Part shown: positions 53,874 to 62,227 of the stretch, in pieces
Layout: each line of letters begins with the position of its first letter
Position numbering within the stretch: the first letter of the stretch is position 1
Source of the DNA: Magnetospirillum sp. 64-120
Lineage (GTDB): Bacteria; Pseudomonadota; Alphaproteobacteria; Rhodospirillales; Magnetospirillaceae
Length of the DNA: 64,000 bases
Direction of reading: 5' to 3'
Assembly (NCBI GenBank): GCA_001898825.1
Contig: MKVK01000034.1
Span: 1-64,000, forward strand
Program-made: the position numbers and the translations under genes
Notes under the pieces: model-generated
What the model was told of the DNA's origin: nothing
The model's input: only the letters and a program-made list of their open reading frames with translations
Database searches by the model: none

Positions 53874-54521
53874 CTAGCGCAAGGACTTGCGCCGCAGCAG
53901 GGCGGCCAGAACCAGGATCAGGGCCGCGGCCAGCAGCAGGCCGAAACCGTAATGGGGATAGGAATAGGTCGAGAACTGGGCCACCTTGCCCTGGCCGAAG
54001 ACGGTGGGCATGAACGGCTTGACGGTAAAGGCGCCCCAAGGATTCAGGTTGTGGCCGAACCACCAGAGCCAAGCTGAATAATCGACGACGAAGGCCACCG
54101 GAATGACAATGCCGGCGGACGGCAAAACCCACCAGAACGGCCCCTTGTAGAACATGAAGGCCAGCAGCATCAGGCCGGTCAGACCGAACAGATAGGGGGC
54201 GGCGGCGATTTCCAGGGTGGCGCCCTTCTCGATGGGTTCCATGCCGATGAAATGGTTGATGACGTTCATTTCATGGACGCAATCCAGCGCCTCGTCTTCA
54301 TAGACGTCGGCGGTTGCCGGACGCGCCGAGCAGCCGTTGAACACGCCGTTGACGTGGAAATGGATGCGGACACCGTCGGGGAAGGTATGTTCGGGATAAT
54401 TGGGGGCCTTCAGCGACACCCACCAGATGGGCGAGAAGTAAGCGGCACCGATCAGCAATCCGGCAATGATCGTCAGCGCCCGGAACGCAAGCGTCAGCTT
54501 GCCCTTGTCTTGGGTCTGCAT
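53874..54521 (-). CDS. nosB: NosB-like membrane protein
   Basis: 215 residues (221 if it starts at the ATG 54539; 54521 has GAGG at better spacing). Four membrane helices lie near 16-35, 110-130, 135-160 and 195-212. A large periplasmic loop follows the first (APNYPEHTFPDGVRIHFHVNGVFNG with several conserved-looking His). NosB is a hallmark of nos clusters of the clade II (atypical) type; its function is not known, and it may substitute for NosR-type steps. Position between the cytochromes and nosD is as in such clusters. Confidence 0.82.
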   Translation of the reverse strand: MQTQDKGKLTLAFRALTIIAGLLIGAAYFSPIWWVSLKAPNYPEHTFPDGVRIHFHVNGVFNGCSARPATADVYEDEALDCVHEMNVINHFIGMEPIEKGATLEIAAAPYLFGLTGLMLLAFMFYKGPFWWVLPSAGIVIPVAFVVDYSAWLWWFGHNLNPWGAFTVKPFMPTVFGQGKVAQFSTYSYPHYGFGLLLAAALILVLAALLRRKSLR

Positions 54522-54546
54522 GGCTTCCTCTTTTTTCATCCACCCC

Positions 54547-54637
54547 CGTCGCTCCCGCGAAAGCGGGAGCCCAGGGTGTGCGGCACTTACGTTCGAGGTG
54601 CGACTCCTGGATGCCCGCTTTCGCGGGCATGACGAGG
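54547..54637. repeat. Pair of inverted REP-like repeats
   Basis: Two palindromes, GCTCCCGC-GAAA-GCGGGAGC (54551-54570) and ATGCCCGC-TTTC-GCGGGCAT (54611-54630), face each other, with CCAGG / CTCCTGG inside and CGTC / GACG outside. The second is the reverse-complement relative of the first, a BIME-like pair. It sits in the gap between nosC2 and nosB and may tune mRNA decay. Confidence 0.75.
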
Positions 54638-54647
54638 AAACGGAAAG

Positions 54648-55400
54648 TTACTTGAAGTCAGGATTTTCCCAGCCCTTGGGACCGATCTTGTCGGCCGGCG
54701 GCTTGATGCGCGAGACGTAGTCCAGCACGGCGCTGGTGTCCTTGTCGGTGAAGCCCTGGATCTGCTTGACCATGTCCGGGTTGGCGTTGCGGCGCTTGCC
54801 TTCCTTGATCCACTGGTACTGACGCATCAGGTAGTTGTAGTGCTGGCCTTCCAAGCGCGGATAGTACTTTTCGTTGTCGCCTTCGCCGTGCTGGCCGTGG
54901 CAACGCACGCAATTTTCCTGGTACAGCTTCTTGCCGTGTTCCAGGTCGGTGCCAGGACCGACGCCGGGTTCCGGATTCATCTTCAGCGTCTGGATATAGG
55001 CGGCGACGTCGGCGATGGATTGCGGACCACCGATCTGGTCGGGCAGCGCGAAGGGATACATGGTCGGGTTGTCGCGGTTCAGCGCCCGGATGTCGGCCAG
55101 CTGCTTGATGATGACCTTGGGGTGCTGGCCGGCCAATTGCGGGAAGGTGCCGTCGGTCTGGCCCCAGCCTTCCGGCAGGTGGCAGGCGGCGCACACTTCG
55201 TAGACGTCGCGGCCGTTCTTCAGGTCGGGCTTCAGGTGCTCGGCCTCGTCCTTTTCACCGCCATTGGCGTTCCACTGGTAATCCTTGTCGCCCAGCAACT
55301 TGCCCTGGGCCGGCTTGTCCTTGGGCCCGGCGATCGCTGCGGTTCCCAAAGCGGCGGTGGTCACCAGGGCCACGGCCAAGGCCTTGAAAATGGTCTTCAT
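54648..55400 (-). CDS. Diheme cytochrome c (NosC2-like)
   Basis: 250 residues with a signal peptide (about 1-24, TAAIAG). Two heme motifs, CAACH (C70, C73, H74) and CVRCH (C164, C167, H168), each lie in a c4/c553-like domain. Candidate Met ligands are in NPTMYPFA and NPDMVKQI. Between nosZ and nosB this is the expected place for one of the cytochromes (C1, C2) that carry electrons to NosZ in this cluster type. The C1/C2 naming is by order only. Confidence 0.85.
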   Translation of the reverse strand: MKTIFKALAVALVTTAALGTAAIAGPKDKPAQGKLLGDKDYQWNANGGEKDEAEHLKPDLKNGRDVYEVCAACHLPEGWGQTDGTFPQLAGQHPKVIIKQLADIRALNRDNPTMYPFALPDQIGGPQSIADVAAYIQTLKMNPEPGVGPGTDLEHGKKLYQENCVRCHGQHGEGDNEKYYPRLEGQHYNYLMRQYQWIKEGKRRNANPDMVKQIQGFTDKDTSAVLDYVSRIKPPADKIGPKGWENPDFK

Positions 55401-55456
55401 CTGCGCTCTCCAAACAACTGTTCTTTAGATAAAACTTATACCCAGGCCCCCCGGCC

Positions 55457-56056
55457 TTACTTGACGTTGGCTAAGAAATCGGCGATCTGCGCCAGTTCCT
55501 CGTCCGTCACCAGATGCATCACCGGCTGCATGGAATTGGTCAGGCCGTTGGTGCGCGTGCTGGTCTTGATGTCGGTGGCCTGGCGGATCAGGTAGTCCTT
55601 GTCCTGGCCGGCCAGGAACGGATAGGTCTTCATGATCGGCTTGGCGCCGTCCTTGCCGTGGCAGGCGATGCAGGTCTTGGTCATGTAAAGCTTCTTGCCC
55701 GGATGGGCGGCATCACCCTTGCCGGCGATGGGACCCAGGCCGGCCAGGTAATCGGCCAAAGCCTGCATTTCCTCTTCGGTGACTTCTTCCAAGATGGGCT
55801 TCATGGTGTCGGGCGACAGGCCGTTGGCCCGCTTGCCCGCCTTGATGTCCTTCATCTGGTTGACCATGTAGGTGGCGTTCTGGCCGGCCAGTCGGGGATA
55901 GCCGGCTTCCAGCGGGGTCTTGGCGTCCTCGCCGTGGCAGGCGGTGCAGCCCTTGTCGGCAAAAAGCGCCTTGCCGTCGGCGGCAAGGGCCGGTGTGGCG
56001 GCGATCCCCCCCAGGACCACCAGCGCCGCCAGGGCGCGGGCTTTATTGACAATCAT
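55457..56056 (-). CDS. Diheme cytochrome c4-type (NosC1-like)
   Basis: 199 residues. Signal about 1-25 (TPALAAD). Two similar c-type domains: CTACH (C37, C40, H41) and CIACH (C129, C132, H133), with Met ligands likely in PDTMKP and NSMQPVM. The internal repeat (YPRLAGQNATYMVNQMKDIKAG / YPFLAGQDKDYLIRQATDIKTS) is typical of c4. Sits 80 bases after nosZ. AAGGAGAG precedes the ATG. Likely electron donor to NosZ. Confidence 0.87.
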   Translation of the reverse strand: MIVNKARALAALVVLGGIAATPALAADGKALFADKGCTACHGEDAKTPLEAGYPRLAGQNATYMVNQMKDIKAGKRANGLSPDTMKPILEEVTEEEMQALADYLAGLGPIAGKGDAAHPGKKLYMTKTCIACHGKDGAKPIMKTYPFLAGQDKDYLIRQATDIKTSTRTNGLTNSMQPVMHLVTDEELAQIADFLANVK

Positions 56057-56137
56057 CAATCTCTCCTTGGCTTCTTAGTCAAAGGGGGCGGATTTCTCCG
56101 CCCCCCAGACCACGCGTTCTTACTGGAAACCTCGGGC

Positions 56138-58432
56138 TTACTTGACCTTCTTGGCCCCGTTTTGCTCGAGGAAGGTCTTGGCGCGCAGACCGATGTCGGC
56201 GGCCTTGACCTGGTATTGGAACCACTGTTCAGCCCACAGGAAGGCGTTGTGGAAATCGCCCTTGGCGGCGAAGTCTTCCGACTTGGCCTTGGCGCCGGCG
56301 GCGAAGTTCAACTGGTCTGTGGCGTCTTCCACCAGGGCGACCACAGGGGCGAAGTCCTTGTAGTTGACGCTGGTGATGTAGCCGACCACGCCGTCGATGA
56401 CCTTTTGGGTTTCGACATTGGTCTTCACGCGGGTTTCATAGTCAGCCTTGGCGTAGGTCACGCCTTCCTTGGCCTTGACGTCGGTCGACTTGTAGCCGGC
56501 CGGCTGCACGATCATGTAACCCTGCATTTCCAGGTGCAGAGCCGAGCAGAACTCGGTGCAGTAGTACGGATAGACGCCGGCCTTGTTGGCCTTGAAGGTC
56601 GCCGAAGCGGTCTTGCCCGGTTCCAGCGACAGGTTGACGTTGTGCTTGGACACGGCGAAGCCGTGGGTTTCGTCCTGGGCACGTTCCAGGTTGGTCAGAT
56701 GCACGGTGACTTCGTCGCCTTCGGTCACTTCGATGATTTCAGGCGTGATATGCGAGCGGATGACCGAACCGAAGACTTCCACCTTGCCGGGGCTGCGTTC
56801 GATGCGTTCCTTGCCGGCGCGGACGGCGGCCGGGTGCTTTTCCTCGGTGCGCGAGTCGGTGCCGTGCGGATAACGCACATGCGGCTTCAGCTTGTCGGCG
56901 GCGATGGCCACCGCATAGTGGGGTTCGCCCAAGGGCAGCGGCATGTCGTACAGCAGCTGCATCTTGTCGTTGGACGCGTCGATCAGCTGATGGTTCTGCG
57001 GATGCAGCGGGCCGACCGGGTTGAAGCGGTCGATGGCCAGCTTGTTCAGCGCCACCACGTACTTGCCGGCCGGATGGGCGCTGTCGCCTTCCATGGCCAT
57101 CAAGTGACCGATGTTGTAGTGGATGGACACCTTGTCGATGACCTTGCCTTCACAGAAGTCCCACTTGGCCAGCATCGAGTCGACGTACAGCGAGGTGTAG
57201 GCCACGCAGGGCTTGGCGTCATACTGGGTATGAAGCGGGCCGAGGCCCAGTTCCACCTGCTTGTGGATGACACCCTTCATGTCGATGATCGGCACGCCGT
57301 ATTCATCCTTGCCGGCGAAGTTGCCGGCCTTGATGGCGGCCTGGATCTTTTCGAACGAATAAACGGTGACGTGGCTGTCCAGCTTGCCCGACACGGTCAG
57401 CAGCTTGCCGTCCGGCGTGACGTCGACGCCGTGCGGCGACTTCGGTTCCGGGATCAGGAACAGCATGCCTTCCTTGACGGCGGTCGCCATCTCGATGACG
57501 GCGTGGCCGTTGATCTTCTTGAACTTGCCCGCCTTGAACAGTTCCTCGCCCTTCTTCCAGTTCACCACGTGCAGGAAGTCGGTGTCCTTGGCCGAGCAGC
57601 CGGCTTCGAACGGCGGACGGCCGCTTTCGATGCCACCCACATAGCGTTCGGAACAGAACGAGTTGGTGAACGACCAGCCATCCGACGGGCCCTTGCCGAA
57701 GTCGGACAGATCCTGGCTATAGGGCGGCAGTTCCACCGAGAACGAGTTTTCCGGCTCGATGCGGCCCTTTTCGCGGTTGAACTTCCAATAGGTCACCGCA
57801 CCGCGATACTTTTCGTTGAACTGTTCCAGCGGCACGAACTCGCCACCCAGGGGGGCGGCGTATTGCGAAGCTTCGATGATGTAGTCGGTGTTGGGCGACA
57901 CGAAGGCGCCGCCGTGTTCCGACTGCAGGATCGGGTTCTTCACGATCTGCTTGGTCTCGAAATCCTTCAGGTCGATGACCGCCAGACGGGGCGTGTTCTT
58001 GTCGTTGATGAACAGGAACTGACCGTCATAGTCGCCGTTGGTTTCCGAAATGGCCGGATGGTGGGTGTCGCCGAACTTGACCTCGCGGCCTTCGACGCTG
58101 GACCCTTCGGACAGAATCTTCTTGGATTCGTCGTCATAGCCATAGCCCTGCCAGGGCTCGGGGGTGAAGACGCCGATATACTTCAGGATGCGCATGGACG
58201 GGATGCCGTACACGATCACCTGGCCGCTTTGGCCACCCGACGAGAAGACGACGAATTCGTCGCGCTTGCCGGTGGGAGTGTAGGTCTTGGCGGCCGCCAG
58301 AACGTCTTTTTCGTTCAAGCCGCGGCGCTTCATCACATCCTGCAGGGATTCGGCGGCCAAGGCCTGGCTGACGGTCAGCACGCCAAAGGACACCGTGGCG
58401 AGCAGGCTCGCCATCTTCAAGCTACGTTTCAT
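56138..58432 (-). CDS. nosZ: Nitrous-oxide reductase NosZ, clade II type
   Basis: 764 residues; reduces N2O to N2 in the periplasm. The signal is Sec-like, without a twin-Arg motif (MKRSLKMASLLATVSFG, cut near ALA-AES). An N-terminal seven-bladed propeller binds CuZ (GDTHHPAISETNGDYDG with H124, H125; further His sites in QSEHGGAF, SPHGVDVTPDG, LGPLHTQYD, NIGHLMAMEG). The cupredoxin CuA site is CTEFCSALHLEM (C625, C629, H633, M636). Sec export, the DTHHP form and NosB/G/H neighbours point to clade II. An extra helical tail of about 124 residues follows CuA. First gene of the operon. Confidence 0.95.
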   Translation of the reverse strand: MKRSLKMASLLATVSFGVLTVSQALAAESLQDVMKRRGLNEKDVLAAAKTYTPTGKRDEFVVFSSGGQSGQVIVYGIPSMRILKYIGVFTPEPWQGYGYDDESKKILSEGSSVEGREVKFGDTHHPAISETNGDYDGQFLFINDKNTPRLAVIDLKDFETKQIVKNPILQSEHGGAFVSPNTDYIIEASQYAAPLGGEFVPLEQFNEKYRGAVTYWKFNREKGRIEPENSFSVELPPYSQDLSDFGKGPSDGWSFTNSFCSERYVGGIESGRPPFEAGCSAKDTDFLHVVNWKKGEELFKAGKFKKINGHAVIEMATAVKEGMLFLIPEPKSPHGVDVTPDGKLLTVSGKLDSHVTVYSFEKIQAAIKAGNFAGKDEYGVPIIDMKGVIHKQVELGLGPLHTQYDAKPCVAYTSLYVDSMLAKWDFCEGKVIDKVSIHYNIGHLMAMEGDSAHPAGKYVVALNKLAIDRFNPVGPLHPQNHQLIDASNDKMQLLYDMPLPLGEPHYAVAIAADKLKPHVRYPHGTDSRTEEKHPAAVRAGKERIERSPGKVEVFGSVIRSHITPEIIEVTEGDEVTVHLTNLERAQDETHGFAVSKHNVNLSLEPGKTASATFKANKAGVYPYYCTEFCSALHLEMQGYMIVQPAGYKSTDVKAKEGVTYAKADYETRVKTNVETQKVIDGVVGYITSVNYKDFAPVVALVEDATDQLNFAAGAKAKSEDFAAKGDFHNAFLWAEQWFQYQVKAADIGLRAKTFLEQNGAKKVK

Positions 58433-58517
58433 TTTTCCCCACCTTTTTCTGTTAAAAGGGGACAGAGCTACCCAAACACTTCGCCGACAAACATGCGCGT
58501 GCCGTGATGGACCAGCC

Positions 58518-58531
58518 GTGACCTTGGTCAA
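58518..58531. promoter_or_regulatory. FNR/Dnr-type box between nosZ and sco
   Basis: GTGAC-CTTG-GTCAA, the same 14-mer as upstream of nirT. It is centred about 92 bases before the nosZ start and about 70 bases before the sco start, so it could serve either or both. Confidence 0.7.
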
Positions 58532-58594
58532 GTCGTGACGGCGCGCTTTCTGTTTCACTGCATCGAAACAGCAAGCGGATTGAGGAGAAGTGTG

Positions 58595-59161
58595 ATGCTG
58601 CGACGACTTCTGGCCTTGGCGGCCAGCCTTGCGCTGATGGTTTCAACCCCGGTCTGGGCGCAGGAGTTCTCGGGCCGCTTCTTGCTGGAAACCCACGACG
58701 GCAAGCGCGTCAATGACGAAACCTTCCAGGGCAAGGTGCGGATGATGGCGTTTGGCTACACCTTCTGTCCCGACGTCTGCCCGACCGCCCTGTCCACCAT
58801 GGCCGCCGCCCTGGATCTGTTGGGAAACAAAGCCGACCAGGTGGTGCCGCTGTTCGTCACCGTGGACCCCAAGCGCGACACCAAGGCGCAGTTGAAGGAA
58901 TACATGTCGGCCTTCGGCCCGCGTTTCATCGGCCTGACCGGAACCCAGCAGATGACCGACGCCGCCGCCCGCGCTTTTCGGGTGCGCTACGAAATCCACC
59001 AACCCGACGGCGGCGATCCCGACCACTACACGGTGGACCATTCGGCCGGCATCTTCATCATGGACCGCCAGGGCCGTCTGGTGGTCAAAATGGGCCATCT
59101 GGCCACGGCCGACGAGGTGGCCGAGCGTTTGACCCAAGTCATTGAGGGGGAAAACCGATGA
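58595..59161 (+). CDS. Sco1/SenC-family copper chaperone
   Basis: A 188-residue secreted thioredoxin-fold protein. The signal ends near residue 22 (PVWAQ). Copper site: FCPDVCPT (C58, C62) and the His in YTVDHSAGIFIMD. Sco proteins load CuA of oxidases, and here probably CuA of NosZ, since it is divergent from nosZ behind a shared FNR box. GAGGAGA precedes the ATG. Overlaps the TlpA-like gene by ATGA. Confidence 0.93.
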   Translation: MLRRLLALAASLALMVSTPVWAQEFSGRFLLETHDGKRVNDETFQGKVRMMAFGYTFCPDVCPTALSTMAAALDLLGNKADQVVPLFVTVDPKRDTKAQLKEYMSAFGPRFIGLTGTQQMTDAAARAFRVRYEIHQPDGGDPDHYTVDHSAGIFIMDRQGRLVVKMGHLATADEVAERLTQVIEGENR

Positions 59162-59739
59162 TTCTTGACCGCCGCACCCTGTTGGCCGGCGGGCTGGCCT
59201 TGGCCGCACGACCCGCTTGGGCGGTCAGGGTGGCGCAAGGCCTGTTCGTCACCGAACCGGCACGCCCCTTGCCCGACATCGACATCCGCGACAACCAGAA
59301 CCAGCCGGCCGGCGTGTCCACCTGGAAAGGCAAGCCGACCCTGGTCAACCTGTGGGCCAGCTGGTGCCTGCCCTGCGTCGCCGAACTGCCGGCGCTGGAC
59401 CGTCTGAAACCGATCATCGAACCGGAAGGATTGCGGGTGGTCGCCTTGTGCCTGGATCGATCCGGCGCGGTCGGCGCGGTCAACACCTATGCCCGCCTGG
59501 GGATCAAGAACCTGGCCGTGTCGGTGGATTACCGGCGTCAGGCCGGAGAATCGTTCGGCGCCGCCGTTCTGCCCACCACCTTGTTGCTGGATTCCCAAGG
59601 CCGCGAGGTGGCGCGCTTCGTCGGCGGGGCCGCCTGGGACGGCCCGGAATCCTTGGCTTTGCTGCGTGCGTTGATCGCCGGCAAGCCCGTCACCGCGGAC
59701 ATGGCTCCGCCCCTGGTGCGGCCGACCAGCAATCCGTGA
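59158..59739 (+). CDS. TlpA-like thioredoxin-fold protein
   Basis: 193 residues. The N-terminus LDRRTLLAGGLALAARPAWA suggests an export signal with an Arg pair (possible Tat). Redox motif WASWCLPCVAELPAL (C70, C73), and cis-Pro in AAVLPTTLLLD. TlpA-type proteins reduce Sco and CuA cysteines before metal loading, which fits its coupling to sco. The C-terminus after about 175 is Pro-rich. Confidence 0.9.
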   Translation: MILDRRTLLAGGLALAARPAWAVRVAQGLFVTEPARPLPDIDIRDNQNQPAGVSTWKGKPTLVNLWASWCLPCVAELPALDRLKPIIEPEGLRVVALCLDRSGAVGAVNTYARLGIKNLAVSVDYRRQAGESFGAAVLPTTLLLDSQGREVARFVGGAAWDGPESLALLRALIAGKPVTADMAPPLVRPTSNP

Positions 59740-59746
59740 AGACCGT

Positions 59747-59772
59747 GCCGGGCGGTCACGTGACCGCCCGGC
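59747..59772. terminator. Perfect 26-base palindrome between convergent genes
   Basis: Arms GCCGGGCGGTCAC and GTGACCGCCCGGC with no spacer. It lies between the ends of the TlpA-like (+) and PCuAC (-) genes. Only short T-runs flank it, so termination would be weak. Confidence 0.5.
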
Positions 59773-59781
59773 GTTTCAGCC

Positions 59782-60282
59782 TTAGTGCTTCATGTTGTTC
59801 GGCATCTGCTGCATGTGCTGCATGTGCTGGTTGGGGTCCATGCCCATGGGGGCGGCCATGGCGCCGATGCCGACGACCGGCACCGAGACCTTCACCTGAC
59901 CGCCTTTTTCGAAGCTCAGGGTGACGTCGACCTTGTCGCCTTCCTTCAACGGCGCGTTCAAGTCGATGAACATGATGTGGTCGCCGCCCGGCTTCAGTTC
60001 GGCGGTGCCGCCGGCCGGTACGGCGATGGACTCGACCTTGCGCATGCGCATGATCTCGCCGTCCTTGATGTGGGTGTGCAGTTCCACGCTTTTCGAGACA
60101 TTGGCGCTGGCGGCCACCAGCTTGTCGTCCTGCTTGCCGGTATTCTTGATGGTGACGAAGCCGGCCCCCGAATTGGCCACCTTGGGCGAGGCGCGGATGA
60201 AGGCGCCAGAGACCTCCAGATCGGCGGCCAGGGCCGGGAAAGCGAAAGCGATGGCAGCGGCGGCCAGCAGCAACTTCTTCAT
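59782..60282 (-). CDS. PCu(A)C-type periplasmic copper chaperone
   Basis: 166 residues. Signal about 1-19 (FAFPALAAD). The Cu(I) motif is HTHIKDGEIMRMRKVE followed by GGDHIMFIDL, matching the H-M-x10-M-x21-H-x-M plan of PCuAC (DUF461). The C-terminal tail is Met/His-rich (MDPNQHMQHMQQM), a further copper store. Works with Sco on CuA centres. It faces the sco-tlpA pair, and a DUF2946 gene lies upstream on the same strand. Confidence 0.92.
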   Translation of the reverse strand: MKKLLLAAAAIAFAFPALAADLEVSGAFIRASPKVANSGAGFVTIKNTGKQDDKLVAASANVSKSVELHTHIKDGEIMRMRKVESIAVPAGGTAELKPGGDHIMFIDLNAPLKEGDKVDVTLSFEKGGQVKVSVPVVGIGAMAAPMGMDPNQHMQHMQQMPNNMKH

Positions 60283-60380
60283 GGTTCAATCCTTTTGATC
60301 AACGAAAATGGGGCGCGACGGCGAACAGCGCCGTGACACGAACGAAGTGCGGATGTTTGGGAAGAAAAGCGGGGAAAGGC

Positions 60381-60812
60381 TTAAGCCGCCGGGGGCGCCC
60401 GCGCCTGGGACGGGCGGAAGCCTTCGCCGGGGACGAACGATTGGGCGCGTGCGGCCAAATCGACCCGAACCGCGCTCTCGGTGGGGAGAGTGAAGTGCTG
60501 GGGCGGAACGGCGCCATGGGCCAGTTGCGCCGCCTGACAGATCAGGCAGCAATCGTCATCGGTGTCGGAAGCTTGTCCGCCGGGCAGCGCAACCACTTTG
60601 GTGCCGCCCTGGACATGACAGATATAGACGCCCAGCGAACCGGACATGCCGACCAGCGAACCGGTTTCGCTGACCAGCGCCAGACCGGGCGTGGTGGAAG
60701 TGAACATGAAACCCAGCAAGGCCAGCAGAACGGTCAGGTGGCGGAACAGGCCGCCCCTTCTGAACATTCCAAGAATCTGGTTGCGCCAGGGATTCACGTC
60801 GTACTCCTTCAC
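60381..60812 (-). CDS. DUF2946-like small protein
   Basis: 143 residues. A hydrophobic segment (about 25-42, LTVLLALLGFMFTSTTPGLA) may be a signal or anchor. CCLICQAAQLAH and an earlier YICHVQ are the Cys/His pattern typical of DUF2946, a family often beside copper genes; function unknown. A perfect TTGAT-N4-ATCAA box is 35 bases upstream of the ATG. The PCuAC gene follows after about 98 bases and may share this promoter. Confidence 0.75.
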   Translation of the reverse strand: MKEYDVNPWRNQILGMFRRGGLFRHLTVLLALLGFMFTSTTPGLALVSETGSLVGMSGSLGVYICHVQGGTKVVALPGGQASDTDDDCCLICQAAQLAHGAVPPQHFTLPTESAVRVDLAARAQSFVPGEGFRPSQARAPPAA

Positions 60813-60846
60813 CCATCCAGGCTAGCCGCCGACCAAGACCATGGGT

Positions 60847-60860
60847 TTGATCATGATCAA
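60847..60860. promoter_or_regulatory. Perfect FNR box upstream of the DUF2946-like gene
   Basis: TTGAT-CATG-ATCAA, a full match to the FNR consensus palindrome. It is close (35 bases) to the DUF2946-like start codon and 125 bases from the agmatinase gene in the other direction. Confidence 0.75.
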
Positions 60861-60984
60861 GTTGGCGCCGTTCGGAACGGGGCAGGCCCAGCATCGCCCA
60901 GCCAAGACGCCCCGCGCAAGCTTCATTTGCTTTGCCCCGACGCAGCCCTAAGATGGAGCAAACCCGTCACCCCCTTGGAAGACC

Positions 60985-61872
60985 ATGGCCACCACTCCCA
61001 CTTTCGCCCTGCCCGCCACCTTCTTGGGCACCGCCTGCACCGACCCGGCCAGCCGTTTCCAGGTCGCCGGCATTCCCTTTGACATCGGCGTGACCAACCG
61101 CGCCGGCGCCCGCCAGGGTCCGGCCGCCATCCGTGCCGCCAGCCGCATGCTGGTGGACGGCGACAATCCCGCCACCTGGCGCGACCCGGCCCAGGCCGGC
61201 ATCGCCGACATCGGCAACTTCGCCCTGGCGCTCGGCGACATCGCCGCCAGCCTGGAGTTGATCGAAGCCCAGGCGGCGACGTGCTCGCACCTGATCGCGC
61301 TGGGTGGCGACCACACCATCGCGCTTCCCTTGCTGCGCGCCCTGCGCCAGAAGGTGGGCCAGCCCCTGGCCCTGGTGCATTTCGACGCCCATGTGGACAC
61401 CTGGCCCGATAATTTCGGCGCGGTCATCGCCCACGGATCGGTGTTTCATCACGCCATCACCGAAGGTTTGGTGGACCCAAGGCACATGGTGCAGATCGGC
61501 ATCCGTTCGCCGGTGTCGCGCGACATCTGGCAATGGGGCGTCGATCAGGGCATCACCGTGCTGACGGCGGAAGACGTGCACATGTCCAATCCGCAGGCGG
61601 TATCCGACACCATCCGCCGGGTGGTGGGCGACCAACCGGCTTACCTGTCCTTTGACATCGACGCCCTGGACCCGGCCTTCGCCCCAGGCACCGGAACCCC
61701 GGAAGTGGGCGGTCTGCATTCCTGGCAGGCCATGGCCATCCTGAAGCGTCTGGGCGGATTGGACTGGCGCGGCATGGACGTGGTGGAAGTCCTGCCGGCC
61801 TGCGACGTGGCCGAGATCACCGCCCTGGCGGCGGCCACTGTAGCCTGGAACTATTTGTCAATTGTCACTTGA
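60985..61872 (+). CDS. Agmatinase / ureohydrolase
   Basis: A 295-residue Mn enzyme of the arginase superfamily. It hydrolyses agmatine to putrescine and urea. Metal sites: GGDHTIALP, HFDAHVDTW and SFDIDALDPAFAPGTGTPEVGG. FDIGVTNRAGARQGPAAIR near the N-terminus favours agmatinase over arginase, though guanidinobutyrase cannot be excluded. Followed by a long leader and ornithine decarboxylase, so it is part of a polyamine cluster. Confidence 0.9.
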   Translation: MATTPTFALPATFLGTACTDPASRFQVAGIPFDIGVTNRAGARQGPAAIRAASRMLVDGDNPATWRDPAQAGIADIGNFALALGDIAASLELIEAQAATCSHLIALGGDHTIALPLLRALRQKVGQPLALVHFDAHVDTWPDNFGAVIAHGSVFHHAITEGLVDPRHMVQIGIRSPVSRDIWQWGVDQGITVLTAEDVHMSNPQAVSDTIRRVVGDQPAYLSFDIDALDPAFAPGTGTPEVGGLHSWQAMAILKRLGGLDWRGMDVVEVLPACDVAEITALAAATVAWNYLSIVT

Positions 61873-62227
61873 ATGACACAGTCCATGTGGGTATAAGCTG
61901 ACCCCAGACGCATGACGCACGTGCACACGGCCCTTGCTTATGGGCTAGCAACGACGGACGCGTCCTTTTTGGCGGAGAGTCGGTCATCAGTGGGCCGGCA
62001 GCCCCTTAAGGGAGGTGGACATGGTTGTTCCGGCCTGCGGAATGCCCCGGTTTCCTACACGCAAATCCAGTATGTGACGGCAATGCCGGGGCGCATCGCG
62101 CCTCGATGTGCATTGCCGTAACGTGCCGCCGCCCCCACGTTGGAATCATCGTCGTTCCGACGTGGAACTCAACGTCGTTCCGACGTGAGAAGCCGTTTTC
62201 CCGCCTCGTCGCGTGGAGGATTGCGTT
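61873..62227 (+). promoter_or_regulatory. Long structured leader, speF-like RNA
   Basis: 355 bases without a convincing gene before the ornithine decarboxylase. In alphaproteobacteria the speF RNA motif is known at this place, and the stretch 61900-62040 (GCATGACGCACGTG, AGCAACGACGGACGCGTCC and GGGAGGTGGACATGG) looks like it, from memory. Further on, TTCCGACGT occurs twice, at 62155-62163 and 62178-62186, inside a 15-base direct repeat (CGTCGTTCCGACGTG). It can pair with ACGTTGGAA at 62137 or with the partial complement GTGGAA at 62162, so alternative hairpins are possible. A small upstream frame (61912-62121) has no clear ribosome site. Confidence 0.55.

Noticed and set aside
55514-58507. 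A 997-codon open frame on the plus strand
   Set aside because: It is the antisense shadow of nosZ and the cytochrome gene next to it; composition is that of a shadow frame.
61912-62121. Leader peptide of the ornithine decarboxylase
   Set aside because: The frame lacks a clear ribosome site and its DNA looks like structured RNA instead; kept only as a remark in the leader entry.
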